Program-made: the position numbers and the translations under genes | Source of the DNA: an uncultured Gammaproteobacteria bacterium | Lineage (GTDB): Bacteria > Pseudomonadota > Gammaproteobacteria > Pseudomonadales > Pseudohongiellaceae | DNA: 45,733 bases | Assembly: GCA_913061515.1 (NCBI GenBank) | Contig: CAJXSF010000022.1 | Location: 1 to 45,733 of the forward strand | Reading direction: 5' to 3' | The notes under the pieces: model-generated | The model's input: the letters and a program-made list of their open reading frames with translations, nothing else | The model's database searches: none | Told to the model about the DNA's origin: nothing | Shown here: positions 1 to 7,869 of the stretch, one piece after another | Layout: each line of letters starts with the position of its first letter | Numbering within the stretch: position 1 is the stretch's first letter

Positions 1-2
1 AA

Positions 3-227
3 GAGTTTTGCCTGCTTGAGTTACTAGTGCGGCGCAGAGGTGAGGTGCTGCCTCGCTCGATTATTGCCTCGCAAGTGTGGGACATGAATTTTGACAGTGA
101 CACCAACGTTATTGACGTTGCTATACGCCGATTACGCTCAAGAATTGATGATGATTTTGAGCCCAAGCTCATCCATACCGTGCGCGGCATGGGCTATAAA
201 CTCGATGTGGAAACTGACAATGACTAA
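3..227 (+). CDS. OmpR/CusR-type response regulator, C-terminal DNA-binding domain (5' partial)
   Basis: An open frame enters from the left edge and stops at 227. The visible 74 residues form the winged-helix effector domain of an OmpR-family response regulator. The stretches [32 protein letters not shown] and [12 protein letters not shown] are typical of the CusR/CopR/IrlR heavy-metal branch. The receiver domain with the phospho-acceptor Asp lies outside the window. Its stop codon overlaps the start of the sensor kinase gene by 8 bp, so the two are translationally coupled and form a two-component pair. Copper or silver sensing is suggested by family likeness only; no copper-resistance gene lies downstream here. 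Confidence 0.9.
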   Translation, partial: EFCLLELLVRRRGEVLPRSIIASQVWDMNFDSDTNVIDVAIRRLRSRIDDDFEPKLIHTVRGMGYKLDVETDND

Positions 228-1611
228 AAAAGCGCCGCGCCCTTTGTCCTTATCGCTGCGGGTGATGTTATTTGTCATGGCAGCCATTGGGCTGAGCCTC
301 TTGCTAATGAGTCGACTAGTGTTGAGCACTGTTGAACGGCATTTTGTGGAGCAAGACGCCGACGAATTGAGCTCAATGGTAGACGCCGTGGAGCACGCGT
401 TAATGGACGTCAATGCGGATTATTCTGCCTTGCCGCTACTGCTGTCATCGGCAGTCTCTGGACATCATGGAGTTTTCTATGAGGTGCAAAACGCGCAGGG
501 ACAGCTACTATATCGTTCCAATGCTTTGGATTTTTCAAATGTTATTGCTGCGCTCACACCCAGTCAGGTGATTGATGTCAACGCTACCCACCTATGGACA
601 GTGGCAGGGAAAACTTATCGAGGGGTGTTGGCCGCGCGGGTAGTCAATGGCGAGCGCTATCAGATTATCAGTGCGATCGATATGGAGTTCCACCATGAGT
701 TCTTAGACAATTTTCAAGAGAGCCTGTGGTTAATTCTGGTTGCCGCTGGAGGGATTACACTCTTTGCCGCTTGGATTGGAGTCTACCAAGGCCTACGTCC
801 ACTGCGCGGGGTCAGTGATAGTGTTCGCGCCATTCAAACGACTAAGTTGGATACCCGCCTTGACGTCGATAGTGTGCCGATAGAGCTACAAGACTTAGTA
901 CACTCTTTCAATCAAATGATTGAACAGCTTGAGCTTGGATTTAGCAAGCTTTCGCATTTTTCAGATGACATCGCCCATGAGTTACGTACGCCGTTAACGA
1001 ATATGATTACGCAAACGCAAGTGGGTTTATCGCAAGCGCGAAGCGATGAAGACTATCGAGAACTATTATACTCAGTACTAGAGGAGCAAGAGCGTTTGAC
1101 CAAGATGGTCAACGATATGCTTTGGCTAGCCAAGACTGAAAATGGCCTGATAAAACTCAACAGTGCGCGAGTCCATGTCCGGGCAGAGTTCCTTTCCTTA
1201 TTCGAGTACTTTGAAGCGTTTGCGGAAGAGCGCCAAATAAGCCTAACAATCAACCAGTTCGATGGCGCGGTGCAAGGCGACAGAGAATTACTCCGGCGAG
1301 CATTCAGCAATCTGTTAGCCAATGCCATTGCGCACTCTCCTAAGAACAGTGAAATTCGGGTTGAACTTTTAGGCGATGGGCAATGGCTAAAGATAATAGT
1401 TGAGAATGCTGGGGATGAAATAGCGGACAAACATTTAACGCGAATATTTGAACGCTTCTATAGGGTCGACCCCTCTCGCCAACGGCACACAGAGGGGGCG
1501 GGGCTTGGGCTTGCGATAGTCAAAACAGTGATAGATGCGCACACGGGTCGAATCGAGGTCGAGTCGGCAAATGGTCGAACCCGATTCATTATCCGTTTAG
1601 CAAAAGGCTAA
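220..1611 (+). CDS. Heavy-metal (CusS-like) sensor histidine kinase
   Basis: A 463-residue membrane sensor kinase that would phosphorylate the adjacent regulator. ATG 220 is chosen because it overlaps the regulator stop and gives a short charged leader before the first membrane segment (about residues 16-36). A periplasmic sensor region of about 130 residues follows, then a second membrane segment (about 169-190), a HAMP linker, the HisKA H-box [10 protein letters not shown] with phospho-acceptor His about 253, the N-box [10 protein letters not shown] (Asn about 368) and the G-box [10 protein letters not shown] (about 426). All catalytic boxes look intact. The architecture and H-box wording match the CusS/heavy-metal kinase family. 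The ligand is not determined. A hairpin overlapping its stop probably ends the transcript. Confidence 0.9.
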   Translation: MTKKAPRPLSLSLRVMLFVMAAIGLSLLLMSRLVLSTVERHFVEQDADELSSMVDAVEHALMDVNADYSALPLLLSSAVSGHHGVFYEVQNAQGQLLYRSNALDFSNVIAALTPSQVIDVNATHLWTVAGKTYRGVLAARVVNGERYQIISAIDMEFHHEFLDNFQESLWLILVAAGGITLFAAWIGVYQGLRPLRGVSDSVRAIQTTKLDTRLDVDSVPIELQDLVHSFNQMIEQLELGFSKLSHFSDDIAHELRTPLTNMITQTQVGLSQARSDEDYRELLYSVLEEQERLTKMVNDMLWLAKTENGLIKLNSARVHVRAEFLSLFEYFEAFAEERQISLTINQFDGAVQGDRELLRRAFSNLLANAIAHSPKNSEIRVELLGDGQWLKIIVENAGDEIADKHLTRIFERFYRVDPSRQRHTEGAGLGLAIVKTVIDAHTGRIEVESANGRTRFIIRLAKG

Positions 1612-1644
1612 CTTTTATGGCACTTACTGCGGCAAGTTAGCCTT
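1604..1644. terminator. Bidirectional terminator-like hairpin between convergent genes
   Basis: AAGGCTAACTT (1604-1614) and AAGTTAGCCTT (1634-1644) form a perfect 11-bp stem with a 19-nt loop. It overlaps the stop codons of both the sensor kinase and the opposing PD40 gene. The loop is long and the T-run short, so efficiency is uncertain. Confidence 0.55.
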
Positions 1645-2592
1645 ATTCGTCCAAAAAATATCGATATTGCCAAGACTATTGTCGCCGCGTGTTGAGAACC
1701 AACTAATGCTCTCATTGCCGGGCATTAACGCCGGGCACATATCGGCAGCGGCCGTGTTCACTTTGGGGCCTAGGTTGTGCGCTTCACTCCATTGGTTTTT
1801 ATCTATTTGCATGGCTGCCCATATGTCCATGCCACCGTAGCCGCCTGGTCGGGCCGAGCTAAAATACACCATGCCATCTTTGTCTTGTGAAAAATGGAAC
1901 TCCTCAGCTGCCGTATTGATGTTAGGGCCTTGGTTCACTGGCGTCATCCAATTGCCATCAGCATCTTGATTTGAGCAATAAATGTCAGAGCCGCCATAGC
2001 CTCCTGCGCGGCGTGAAGCGAAACATAGGGTTTGCCCATCTTGCAGAATCGCGGGGCAGTGCTCATCGCCCTCATTGGTGCTGATAGGGAAGCCGACAAG
2101 TTCTGGTGTGCTCCATTGACCGGCGACCTTATGGGTGACAAACAAATCATTGTTGTTGCGTGGGCTTGTCGTGGCTGCGCGATCGGACTTGAAGTAGATT
2201 GTATTGCCATCGGCTGTGATCCAAGGTTCGCGATCATCCCCTAAGCGCAATGGGTCGACGTCAGTGGCTGGTGCCGCATTGACTGGAATGCCCATATTCA
2301 CAGGCGTATTCCAACTGCCAGTTTCTTCATTGAATGTGGCGATGTATAAATCTTTTGGATCGCCAGGCGCTACGGCCATGTCTTCTCTGGCGCTGCAATA
2401 CACCATCGTGCCGTCATCGGCAAAGCTCAATTCTCCCTCTGCCCACATAGTGTTAATCGGTGCACCGAAATTGTGTACCGCAAGATCAACCCAATTGGGC
2501 TCTGCCGCTTGCGCCGAGCCTGTTACAAATAAAGCGGCGGCAATGCTGATGGTGGTGTGCCAAAGCTGGCCTTTCCAATGTGTTGTTGTCAT
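1624..2592 (-). CDS. Exported PD40 (WD40-like) beta-propeller protein
   Basis: A 322-residue protein with an N-terminal signal peptide ending near GSAQA-AE. The mature part has repeated units of the type DGTMVYCSARE, DGNTIYFKSDR, DGQTLCFASRRAGGYGGSDIY and DGMVYFSSARPGGYGGMDIW. These are the PD40 repeats found in TolB and OmpA-linked propellers. Two repeats share the GGYGG-x-DI-Y/W signature seen in periplasmic or outer-membrane-associated PD40 proteins. No enzymatic motif is visible, so the role is probably binding. It starts 208 bp from the divergent TonB-dependent receptor, so a shared control region and a joint envelope function are possible but not shown. Confidence 0.8.
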   Translation of the reverse strand: MTTTHWKGQLWHTTISIAAALFVTGSAQAAEPNWVDLAVHNFGAPINTMWAEGELSFADDGTMVYCSAREDMAVAPGDPKDLYIATFNEETGSWNTPVNMGIPVNAAPATDVDPLRLGDDREPWITADGNTIYFKSDRAATTSPRNNNDLFVTHKVAGQWSTPELVGFPISTNEGDEHCPAILQDGQTLCFASRRAGGYGGSDIYCSNQDADGNWMTPVNQGPNINTAAEEFHFSQDKDGMVYFSSARPGGYGGMDIWAAMQIDKNQWSEAHNLGPKVNTAAADMCPALMPGNESISWFSTRGDNSLGNIDIFWTNKANLPQ

Positions 2593-2799
2593 GCCTTTTC
2601 CCTTTTATTGGTTTGTTGAAAGCGGTTGTGGATATGTCGGTCTATTGTAAGGTGGACGCAGATCTTTCTCATGATTTTCAAAATCGATCAGCGTTTGTTT
2701 GTTAGACGGTAGCACCTATTGACGGATTTGCTGTCAAATGGACTACACACTGCATCTTAGGTGTAGGAATATTAATAAAAATAACAAGAGATATCTATT

Positions 2800-4962
2800 G
2801 TGCCTAAACAACATCCCATACTGATCGCCAGTGTGCTTGCCGCTTTACACGCCTCTTTTTCATACTCTCAAGAGCCTAACAGTGATAATGCCTCAATTAC
2901 CTATCCTGCAAGTTATTTTGCAGAATTTGAGGCCGTGTCAGTTAATGACATGTTGAATCGAATTCCTGGGATTGCGCTTGCTCTTGATGGTAATCAAGTA
3001 CCAAGTCTGGGGAATAACGATCGCGGCCTGGGTGCCGAAAGCCAAATCCTCATAAATGGTAAACGGTTGGCTGGGAAGGCGAATGAGGCGCGTGAGCAAC
3101 TAGATAGGATTCCTGCCAATCAGGTCGATTATATCGAGATTGTGCGAGGCACCTCAGGGGATCTTGACGTGCGCAATAGTGGCCAATTGGTCAATATCGT
3201 TCTGTTCGAGACTCAATCCTCAACTAGCATCTCTGCTGAGTTAGGGGCTACCTATTTTCACGACGGCACCCTTGAGCCAATTGGGTCTGTTTCTTATAGT
3301 GGACAGCGCGACAAGCTAAACTATTTGCTGAGCGCTAATGTGAGCTCTGGGTATGAGTATCAAGAAAGCCAAGAGCTTAGCGTGTTGGCGGATGGGCGTT
3401 TCAATGAGACACGCCAGTTCGATCGCGTGCGAGAACAGAGCAATTACACCATCAACTCTAACCTCGTGTATCAATTCACCGATGCCGATAGGGTGTCATT
3501 CAATGCGCTCTATGGTCAGAATGATCCAGATGCAAAACTGTTGCGAGTAATCACGGATCTTAAAATCACGCCACAGTCGCAAGTGTTCGAAAGAGAAGAA
3601 CTGCCAGGGATCTCGAATAATTGGGAAATTGGAGGGGACTACGAACATAACTTCTCCGGTGGTGCTAAGTACAAAATACTTGCCGTGGTGAATGAGAAAA
3701 ATAACGACAGTCTGCGAGAGCGTTATGCGGCCAATGTTATAGGGCAGGCCGAGATCAAGAATTTGTTTATCGACACCGAAAGCCGTTATCGCGAACGTAT
3801 TGTTCGTACCTCGTATGCATGGAATTTAAATGCGGCCCAGGCTTTGGAGCTGGGCATCGAAGGCTCGCAAACTATTCAAAACTCGTCACTGAAGCTAGGG
3901 GCGAGAACACCGGCGCCGCCATCAAGTGAGCACGGGGGCTTGTCGCCGGTGTTTGTTCCTAATGCGGTCTCACAAGTCGAAGAGATGCGCTATGAGGGCT
4001 TTGCTGTGCACAATTGGCAAATTAACTCGCGCATGTCACTTGAGAGCAGCCTTCTGTACGAGATGTCAGAGATAGAACAAAGCGGGGATGTCAGTAAAAG
4101 TAGAGACTTCGATTTTGTAAAGCCCAAGCTCGATTTTCGCTTTGACATCAGTCGCAGTTTTCAATTGCGAATGTCAGCAGAAAAGGACGTCTCGCAATTA
4201 AGTTTTGCCGATTTTTCCGCGGGGGTGAACAATCAAGACGAAGACCAAGACACGGTCGCTGGCAACCCTGAATTAGAGCAAGAGCAAACGTGGCGTTATA
4301 ATATTAATCTCGACTATCGTTTGCCTAACGATGCAGGGGTGTTAAATTCGCGCCTGTTTTATTACGATGTGAGTAATTCGATTGGTCGCGTCGACGTGTC
4401 TCCCAATCCGCAGACTCTGCTGAGCACCAATGGCAATGTTGGTGATGGCAAAGTGTTCGGTTTGTATTTAAACGCGAGTATTCGTCTCGGCTTTATCGAC
4501 CTTCCAGGTGCAGTTATCACAGCAGGTTTGAATCTTGAAGATGCCTATATTTATGATCCCTTGATCGGCGAGAAGCGCACGATTATTCCCTTCGACCGTG
4601 GAAACTACCGCATTGGATTTAGACACGATGTGTCTGCTATGAATTTGAGCTATGGCTTTACTTATCAAGATGGCATTGGTGGGGTTGGTGGCACCGGGGG
4701 CAATCGCGTGCGTTATGATATCGACAATGTGCTGTTCTATGGGATGGGAAAGATCAGAACTGATCTCACAGCTTTTGTAGAGAAAGTCGGATACCGCAAT
4801 TTTACCTACCGTTTAGAGCTGAGCAATGGGCTTGATTCAGAACGCTGTTTTGAAAGAAAGCGTTATAACGGGCGCATTATCGATCGCGATTTGCGAGAGA
4901 TCGAGTTCAGTTGTAATTCCACTGGGGCGCAAGTGTTGTTTAAGGTCAGGTCAACATTTTAA
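2800..4962 (+). CDS. TonB-dependent outer-membrane receptor
   Basis: A 720-residue outer-membrane receptor. It begins with GTG at 2800; no in-frame ATG lies close by, and AAGAG precedes it at a loose distance. A signal peptide (about residues 1-23) is followed by a plug domain with VNDMLNRIPGI, SQILINGKRLAGK and VDYIEIVRGTSGDLDVRNSGQLVNIVL. A long beta-barrel follows and ends in Phe (KVRSTF), as BamA substrates usually do. I see no clear TonB box of the usual ExxVV type near the mature N-terminus. The substrate is unknown. The only near neighbour on this side is the divergent PD40 propeller. Confidence 0.88.
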   Translation: MPKQHPILIASVLAALHASFSYSQEPNSDNASITYPASYFAEFEAVSVNDMLNRIPGIALALDGNQVPSLGNNDRGLGAESQILINGKRLAGKANEAREQLDRIPANQVDYIEIVRGTSGDLDVRNSGQLVNIVLFETQSSTSISAELGATYFHDGTLEPIGSVSYSGQRDKLNYLLSANVSSGYEYQESQELSVLADGRFNETRQFDRVREQSNYTINSNLVYQFTDADRVSFNALYGQNDPDAKLLRVITDLKITPQSQVFEREELPGISNNWEIGGDYEHNFSGGAKYKILAVVNEKNNDSLRERYAANVIGQAEIKNLFIDTESRYRERIVRTSYAWNLNAAQALELGIEGSQTIQNSSLKLGARTPAPPSSEHGGLSPVFVPNAVSQVEEMRYEGFAVHNWQINSRMSLESSLLYEMSEIEQSGDVSKSRDFDFVKPKLDFRFDISRSFQLRMSAEKDVSQLSFADFSAGVNNQDEDQDTVAGNPELEQEQTWRYNINLDYRLPNDAGVLNSRLFYYDVSNSIGRVDVSPNPQTLLSTNGNVGDGKVFGLYLNASIRLGFIDLPGAVITAGLNLEDAYIYDPLIGEKRTIIPFDRGNYRIGFRHDVSAMNLSYGFTYQDGIGGVGGTGGNRVRYDIDNVLFYGMGKIRTDLTAFVEKVGYRNFTYRLELSNGLDSERCFERKRYNGRIIDRDLREIEFSCNSTGAQVLFKVRSTF

Positions 4963-5006
4963 GCGCTTGGTGACAGAGGCGTATACTTCTCTGTCACCAA
5001 GCGCTT
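4961..5006. terminator. Strong bidirectional terminator hairpin
   Basis: A perfect 18-bp inverted repeat: the left arm 4961-4978 begins AAGCGCTTGG, the right arm 4989-5006 ends CCAAGCGCTT, and the loop is 10 nt (4979-4988). It starts inside the receptor stop codon and ends 3 bp before the stop of the opposing gene. It would end transcripts from both sides. Confidence 0.75.
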
Positions 5007-5008
5007 AC

Positions 5009-6220
5009 TTAATCTATTTTTACCATGCCAACGCGGTTAGAGCTGCTTTGGTGTATCAAGAGATCGCCATCTTGAGTAGTGGCCATGTTGCGCACGATGC
5101 CAACCCCAGAGGGAATGGCCCAGCTTTGAAATGACTCCGTGCGTGGATTAAAGCGCACTAAAGCATCAGGTCGCATTCCTGACTCGTTGTACCAAATGAC
5201 ATCGTCAATAACGGCAATCGCATAGGGGTGTGAGCTCGAACCACTGGGAGAGTCCCATTGCTTAATTTCGCCAGTCTCAGGATTAAGACGGCCTATTTTG
5301 CCCATGGTGGAATTCACAAACCACACCATGCCTTGGCTGTCCAGATCGAGCCGACGAATGCGAGTGCTAGTGTCAGGGACTTCGTAATACTTGATGGCCA
5401 TGGTGTCAGGATGCATTGCAGCAATTTTATTGGTGCCATTGTGCGCTACCCAGACAGTGCCGTCAGGCCCAACTTTGATGCCGTAGGGGCGAGCTTCTGT
5501 CTCGACCTCGTCGACCACTCCCGTGGTGGGATTCACGCGGCCTAGCATGCCTGCGCCTTGAGCAGTGAAATAGAGATTGCCATTGGGATGAAACACGGCA
5601 GAGTGAGGGTCACGGGCTTGGGTTTTGTATTCGGTGACGGTTCCATCTGCAGGGTTTAATTTGCCAATAGTGGCGTTACTATTGCCTGTATACCAAATAA
5701 AACCTTGATCGTCGGGGACGATAGTATGCGGGCGCGAACTAGGCGGCAGGCGGTATTCCTCCATCATGCCCGTTTCTGGATCTAGGCGGCCGGTCAGGCT
5801 AGCCCACATGCCTGTCCACCAAATAGAGCCATCTGGGGCCTGCGCAGGGTCGCGCGAGCGTTGCCCCAAGGTAGGAACTAACCATTCGATAATCTCGATA
5901 TCAACATCACCGGCGATCAAATTAGGACGCCTGGAGGTATCCTCTGGATAGTGTTCAGCAAGATAGTTGGCAATAGTATCGGCTTGGGCTTGCGGAAGTT
6001 CGACCATGGTCGAGAACAAATCGTGCCATTGCTGTGCACTGCTAAAACCTGCGGCGCGTGTGATGGTGGCGATGCTATGGCAGCTAGTGCAAAGATTTTC
6101 GACTAAGGCTTTTCCTGGGCCCTCTGGTAACGCTTGCGGTGCACGTGATTGTGCCGTCACTGCAGTAGAGATCGCCAAAGTAAGCGATAGGGTCGATATG
6201 GCAATAAGGCATTTTCTCAT
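5009..6220 (-). CDS. Cytochrome c / virginiamycin B lyase-like propeller fusion protein
   Basis: A 403-residue exported protein. ATG 6220 is preferred over an in-frame TTG two codons upstream, because GGAG lies 8 nt before it. The signal peptide ends near VTAQ. Next comes a small cytochrome c-like domain with one haem site CTSCH (C44, C47, H48), then about 290 residues of repeats such as DGSIWWTGM, QGFIWYTGNSNATIGKLNP, NGNLYFTAQGAGMLGRVNP and DGTVWVAHNGTNKIAAM. These match the seven-bladed Vgb/streptogramin-lyase propeller superfamily. An antibiotic lyase role should not be assumed. A periplasmic redox or binding protein is more likely, given the haem domain and signal peptide. Confidence 0.82.
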   Translation of the reverse strand: MRKCLIAISTLSLTLAISTAVTAQSRAPQALPEGPGKALVENLCTSCHSIATITRAAGFSSAQQWHDLFSTMVELPQAQADTIANYLAEHYPEDTSRRPNLIAGDVDIEIIEWLVPTLGQRSRDPAQAPDGSIWWTGMWASLTGRLDPETGMMEEYRLPPSSRPHTIVPDDQGFIWYTGNSNATIGKLNPADGTVTEYKTQARDPHSAVFHPNGNLYFTAQGAGMLGRVNPTTGVVDEVETEARPYGIKVGPDGTVWVAHNGTNKIAAMHPDTMAIKYYEVPDTSTRIRRLDLDSQGMVWFVNSTMGKIGRLNPETGEIKQWDSPSGSSSHPYAIAVIDDVIWYNESGMRPDALVRFNPRTESFQSWAIPSGVGIVRNMATTQDGDLLIHQSSSNRVGMVKID

Positions 6221-6360
6221 GTGCAATTCTCCGAAAGATCACGAGTCTAAATTGAAACCGATAGTGCTATAACAAGGGCAGACTATAGGCGTAGTGATGC
6301 AGATCGACAAGCTACGCAAACAGATGACCATTGGGAAATGTAATTTATTCCCAGATAGTG

Positions 6361-6374
6361 CTGATCTGGATCAT
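6361..6374 (+). promoter_or_regulatory. Candidate FNR/Anr-type binding site
   Basis: CTGATCTGGATCAT fits TTGAT-N4-ATCAA with one mismatch at each outer position. Its centre (6367.5) would sit at -41.5 for a start site near 6409, and TAGTCT at 6397-6402 occupies the corresponding -10 position. This is the geometry of a class II FNR-activated promoter for the hydrolase/ATPase pair. It is a visual match only. Confidence 0.35.
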
Positions 6375-6450
6375 TAACTGTCTGTACAAAAGGGCGTAGT
6401 CTGTATTGAACAAGCTAGTCAATTCAATTGAACGCAAGTATGGAGCAAGT

Positions 6451-7854
6451 ATGGCAACACTGACATTTCACGGCGCTGCACAGGAAGTCACTGGCTCTTG
6501 CCATTTATTAGAGTCTCCTGCCATTGGGCGAGTGCTTCTGGATTGTGGCATGCGCCAAGGCGGTGATGCTTTGCGCCGCATACAAGGCGAAGGTTTTCCC
6601 TTCGAGCCTGCGAGTATCGATGCAGTGATTCTGTCCCACGTACACCTAGATCATTCCGGCTTATTGCCTACTTTGGTGCATCACGGCTTTACCGGCCCAA
6701 TCTATTGCACAGGGGCGAGTAAGGGGCTATTGCGTGTGTTGTTAGAGGATGCCTCCGGGCTTTATCACCGAGATCTGGAGCATGAGAACCTGCGTCGCAA
6801 GCGTAGTGGCCGTCCTCTGATCGAAGAGGAGTATACGGAGAAGGACGTCGAAAAGGTTCTCAAGCTATGTGAGACCAGTCCCTACCGGACGCCGATGAAA
6901 ATAGGCTCGGCAACAACGCTGACCTTTCATGACGCAGGCCATATTCTTGGGTCGGCGATTGTTGAGTTAGTGTTAGAGGAAAAGGGAAAGTCGCGTCGCC
7001 TTGTGTTCTCGGGGGATTTGGGCAAACCCGACTCTGTATTGATGAATGACCCTGCGGTGCTCCATGAGGCCGATGTTGTCATGATGGAAAGCACCTACGG
7101 TAATCGCAACCACCGCACTATGGATAATACAGTGGAGCAGTTAGAACAAATCCTGCATGAGACTTGGGAGCGTGGCGGCAATGTCATGATTCCTTCGTTT
7201 GCAGTCGGTCGTTCGCAAGAAATCATCTACCATCTTGGCTGTCTTTACCATGCGGGCAAGTTAGATGACTGGCAAGTGTTTCTTGACAGCCCGATGGCGA
7301 TCGAAGTCACGCAAGTCTATGATCATTGGTTAAATATTCTCGATAGCGAGGACGTGCGTTGCTTGAGCAAGTTTGGCAGAGAATCGCTACAAAGCTTCTT
7401 GCCAACATTAAAGCTTACTAATAGCTCGGAAGAGTCTATGGCGATTAATAAGATCAAGAAAGGGGCCATTATTATTGCAGGCAGTGGGATGTGTACCGGC
7501 GGTCGGATCCGTCATCATTTCAAGCATCGTATTTGGAACGACAAGAACACAGTCATTTTCATAGGCTTTCAAGCCTATGGCACGCTTGGCCGTCGCCTTG
7601 TTGATGGCGAGAAAAAATTCCGCATGTTTGGCGAAGAGTTTATGGCAAGCGCGCGCATGGAAACCCTAGGGGGCTTTTCCGCCCATGCTGGGCAAAGTGA
7701 ATTGATAAGCTGGTTATTAGAATTTAAAAATCAACCTAGAGTTATCTTGGTGCATGGGGAGGCCAGTGCACAAGATGCGCTGTCGCTAAAACTTTGGGAA
7801 GAGCATGGTATTCGTGCTGACATTCCGGCTCTTGGCGAAAGTATCGTGTTTTAA
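6451..7854 (+). CDS. MBL-fold/beta-CASP metallo-hydrolase (RNA-processing nuclease type)
   Basis: A 467-residue protein. The frame is open from 6406, but ATG 6451 is preferred because GGAG lies 5 nt before it and the conserved beta-strand TLTFHGAAQEVTGSCHLLE begins there. The zinc motif HVHLDH is at residues 63-68, followed by DAGHILGSA, VFSGDLG and MESTYGNR. The beta-CASP cap is followed by the C-terminal SGMCTGGRIRHHFKH, FIGFQAYGTLGRR and GGFSAHAGQ motifs of the RNA-specificity (RMMBL) domain. Related CPSF/RNase J-like proteins cut or trim RNA. It precedes the P-type ATPase by 15 bp and is likely cotranscribed with it. The same gene company (ATPase, phosphorylase, phosphoketolase) suggests RNA turnover in stress physiology, which is inference. 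Confidence 0.88.
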   Translation: MATLTFHGAAQEVTGSCHLLESPAIGRVLLDCGMRQGGDALRRIQGEGFPFEPASIDAVILSHVHLDHSGLLPTLVHHGFTGPIYCTGASKGLLRVLLEDASGLYHRDLEHENLRRKRSGRPLIEEEYTEKDVEKVLKLCETSPYRTPMKIGSATTLTFHDAGHILGSAIVELVLEEKGKSRRLVFSGDLGKPDSVLMNDPAVLHEADVVMMESTYGNRNHRTMDNTVEQLEQILHETWERGGNVMIPSFAVGRSQEIIYHLGCLYHAGKLDDWQVFLDSPMAIEVTQVYDHWLNILDSEDVRCLSKFGRESLQSFLPTLKLTNSSEESMAINKIKKGAIIIAGSGMCTGGRIRHHFKHRIWNDKNTVIFIGFQAYGTLGRRLVDGEKKFRMFGEEFMASARMETLGGFSAHAGQSELISWLLEFKNQPRVILVHGEASAQDALSLKLWEEHGIRADIPALGESIVF

Positions 7855-7869
7855 AGAGGCCGTAGGTCG

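Noticed and set aside
91..219. N-terminal extension of the sensor kinase frame from 91
   Set aside because: It lies wholly over the regulator's coding frame and encodes no kinase feature; ATG 220 with the 8-bp overlap is the normal arrangement.
5009..6220. Streptogramin (antibiotic) resistance gene
   Set aside because: The propeller resembles Vgb, but the haem domain, signal peptide and spread of this fold make an antibiotic-lyase call unsafe.
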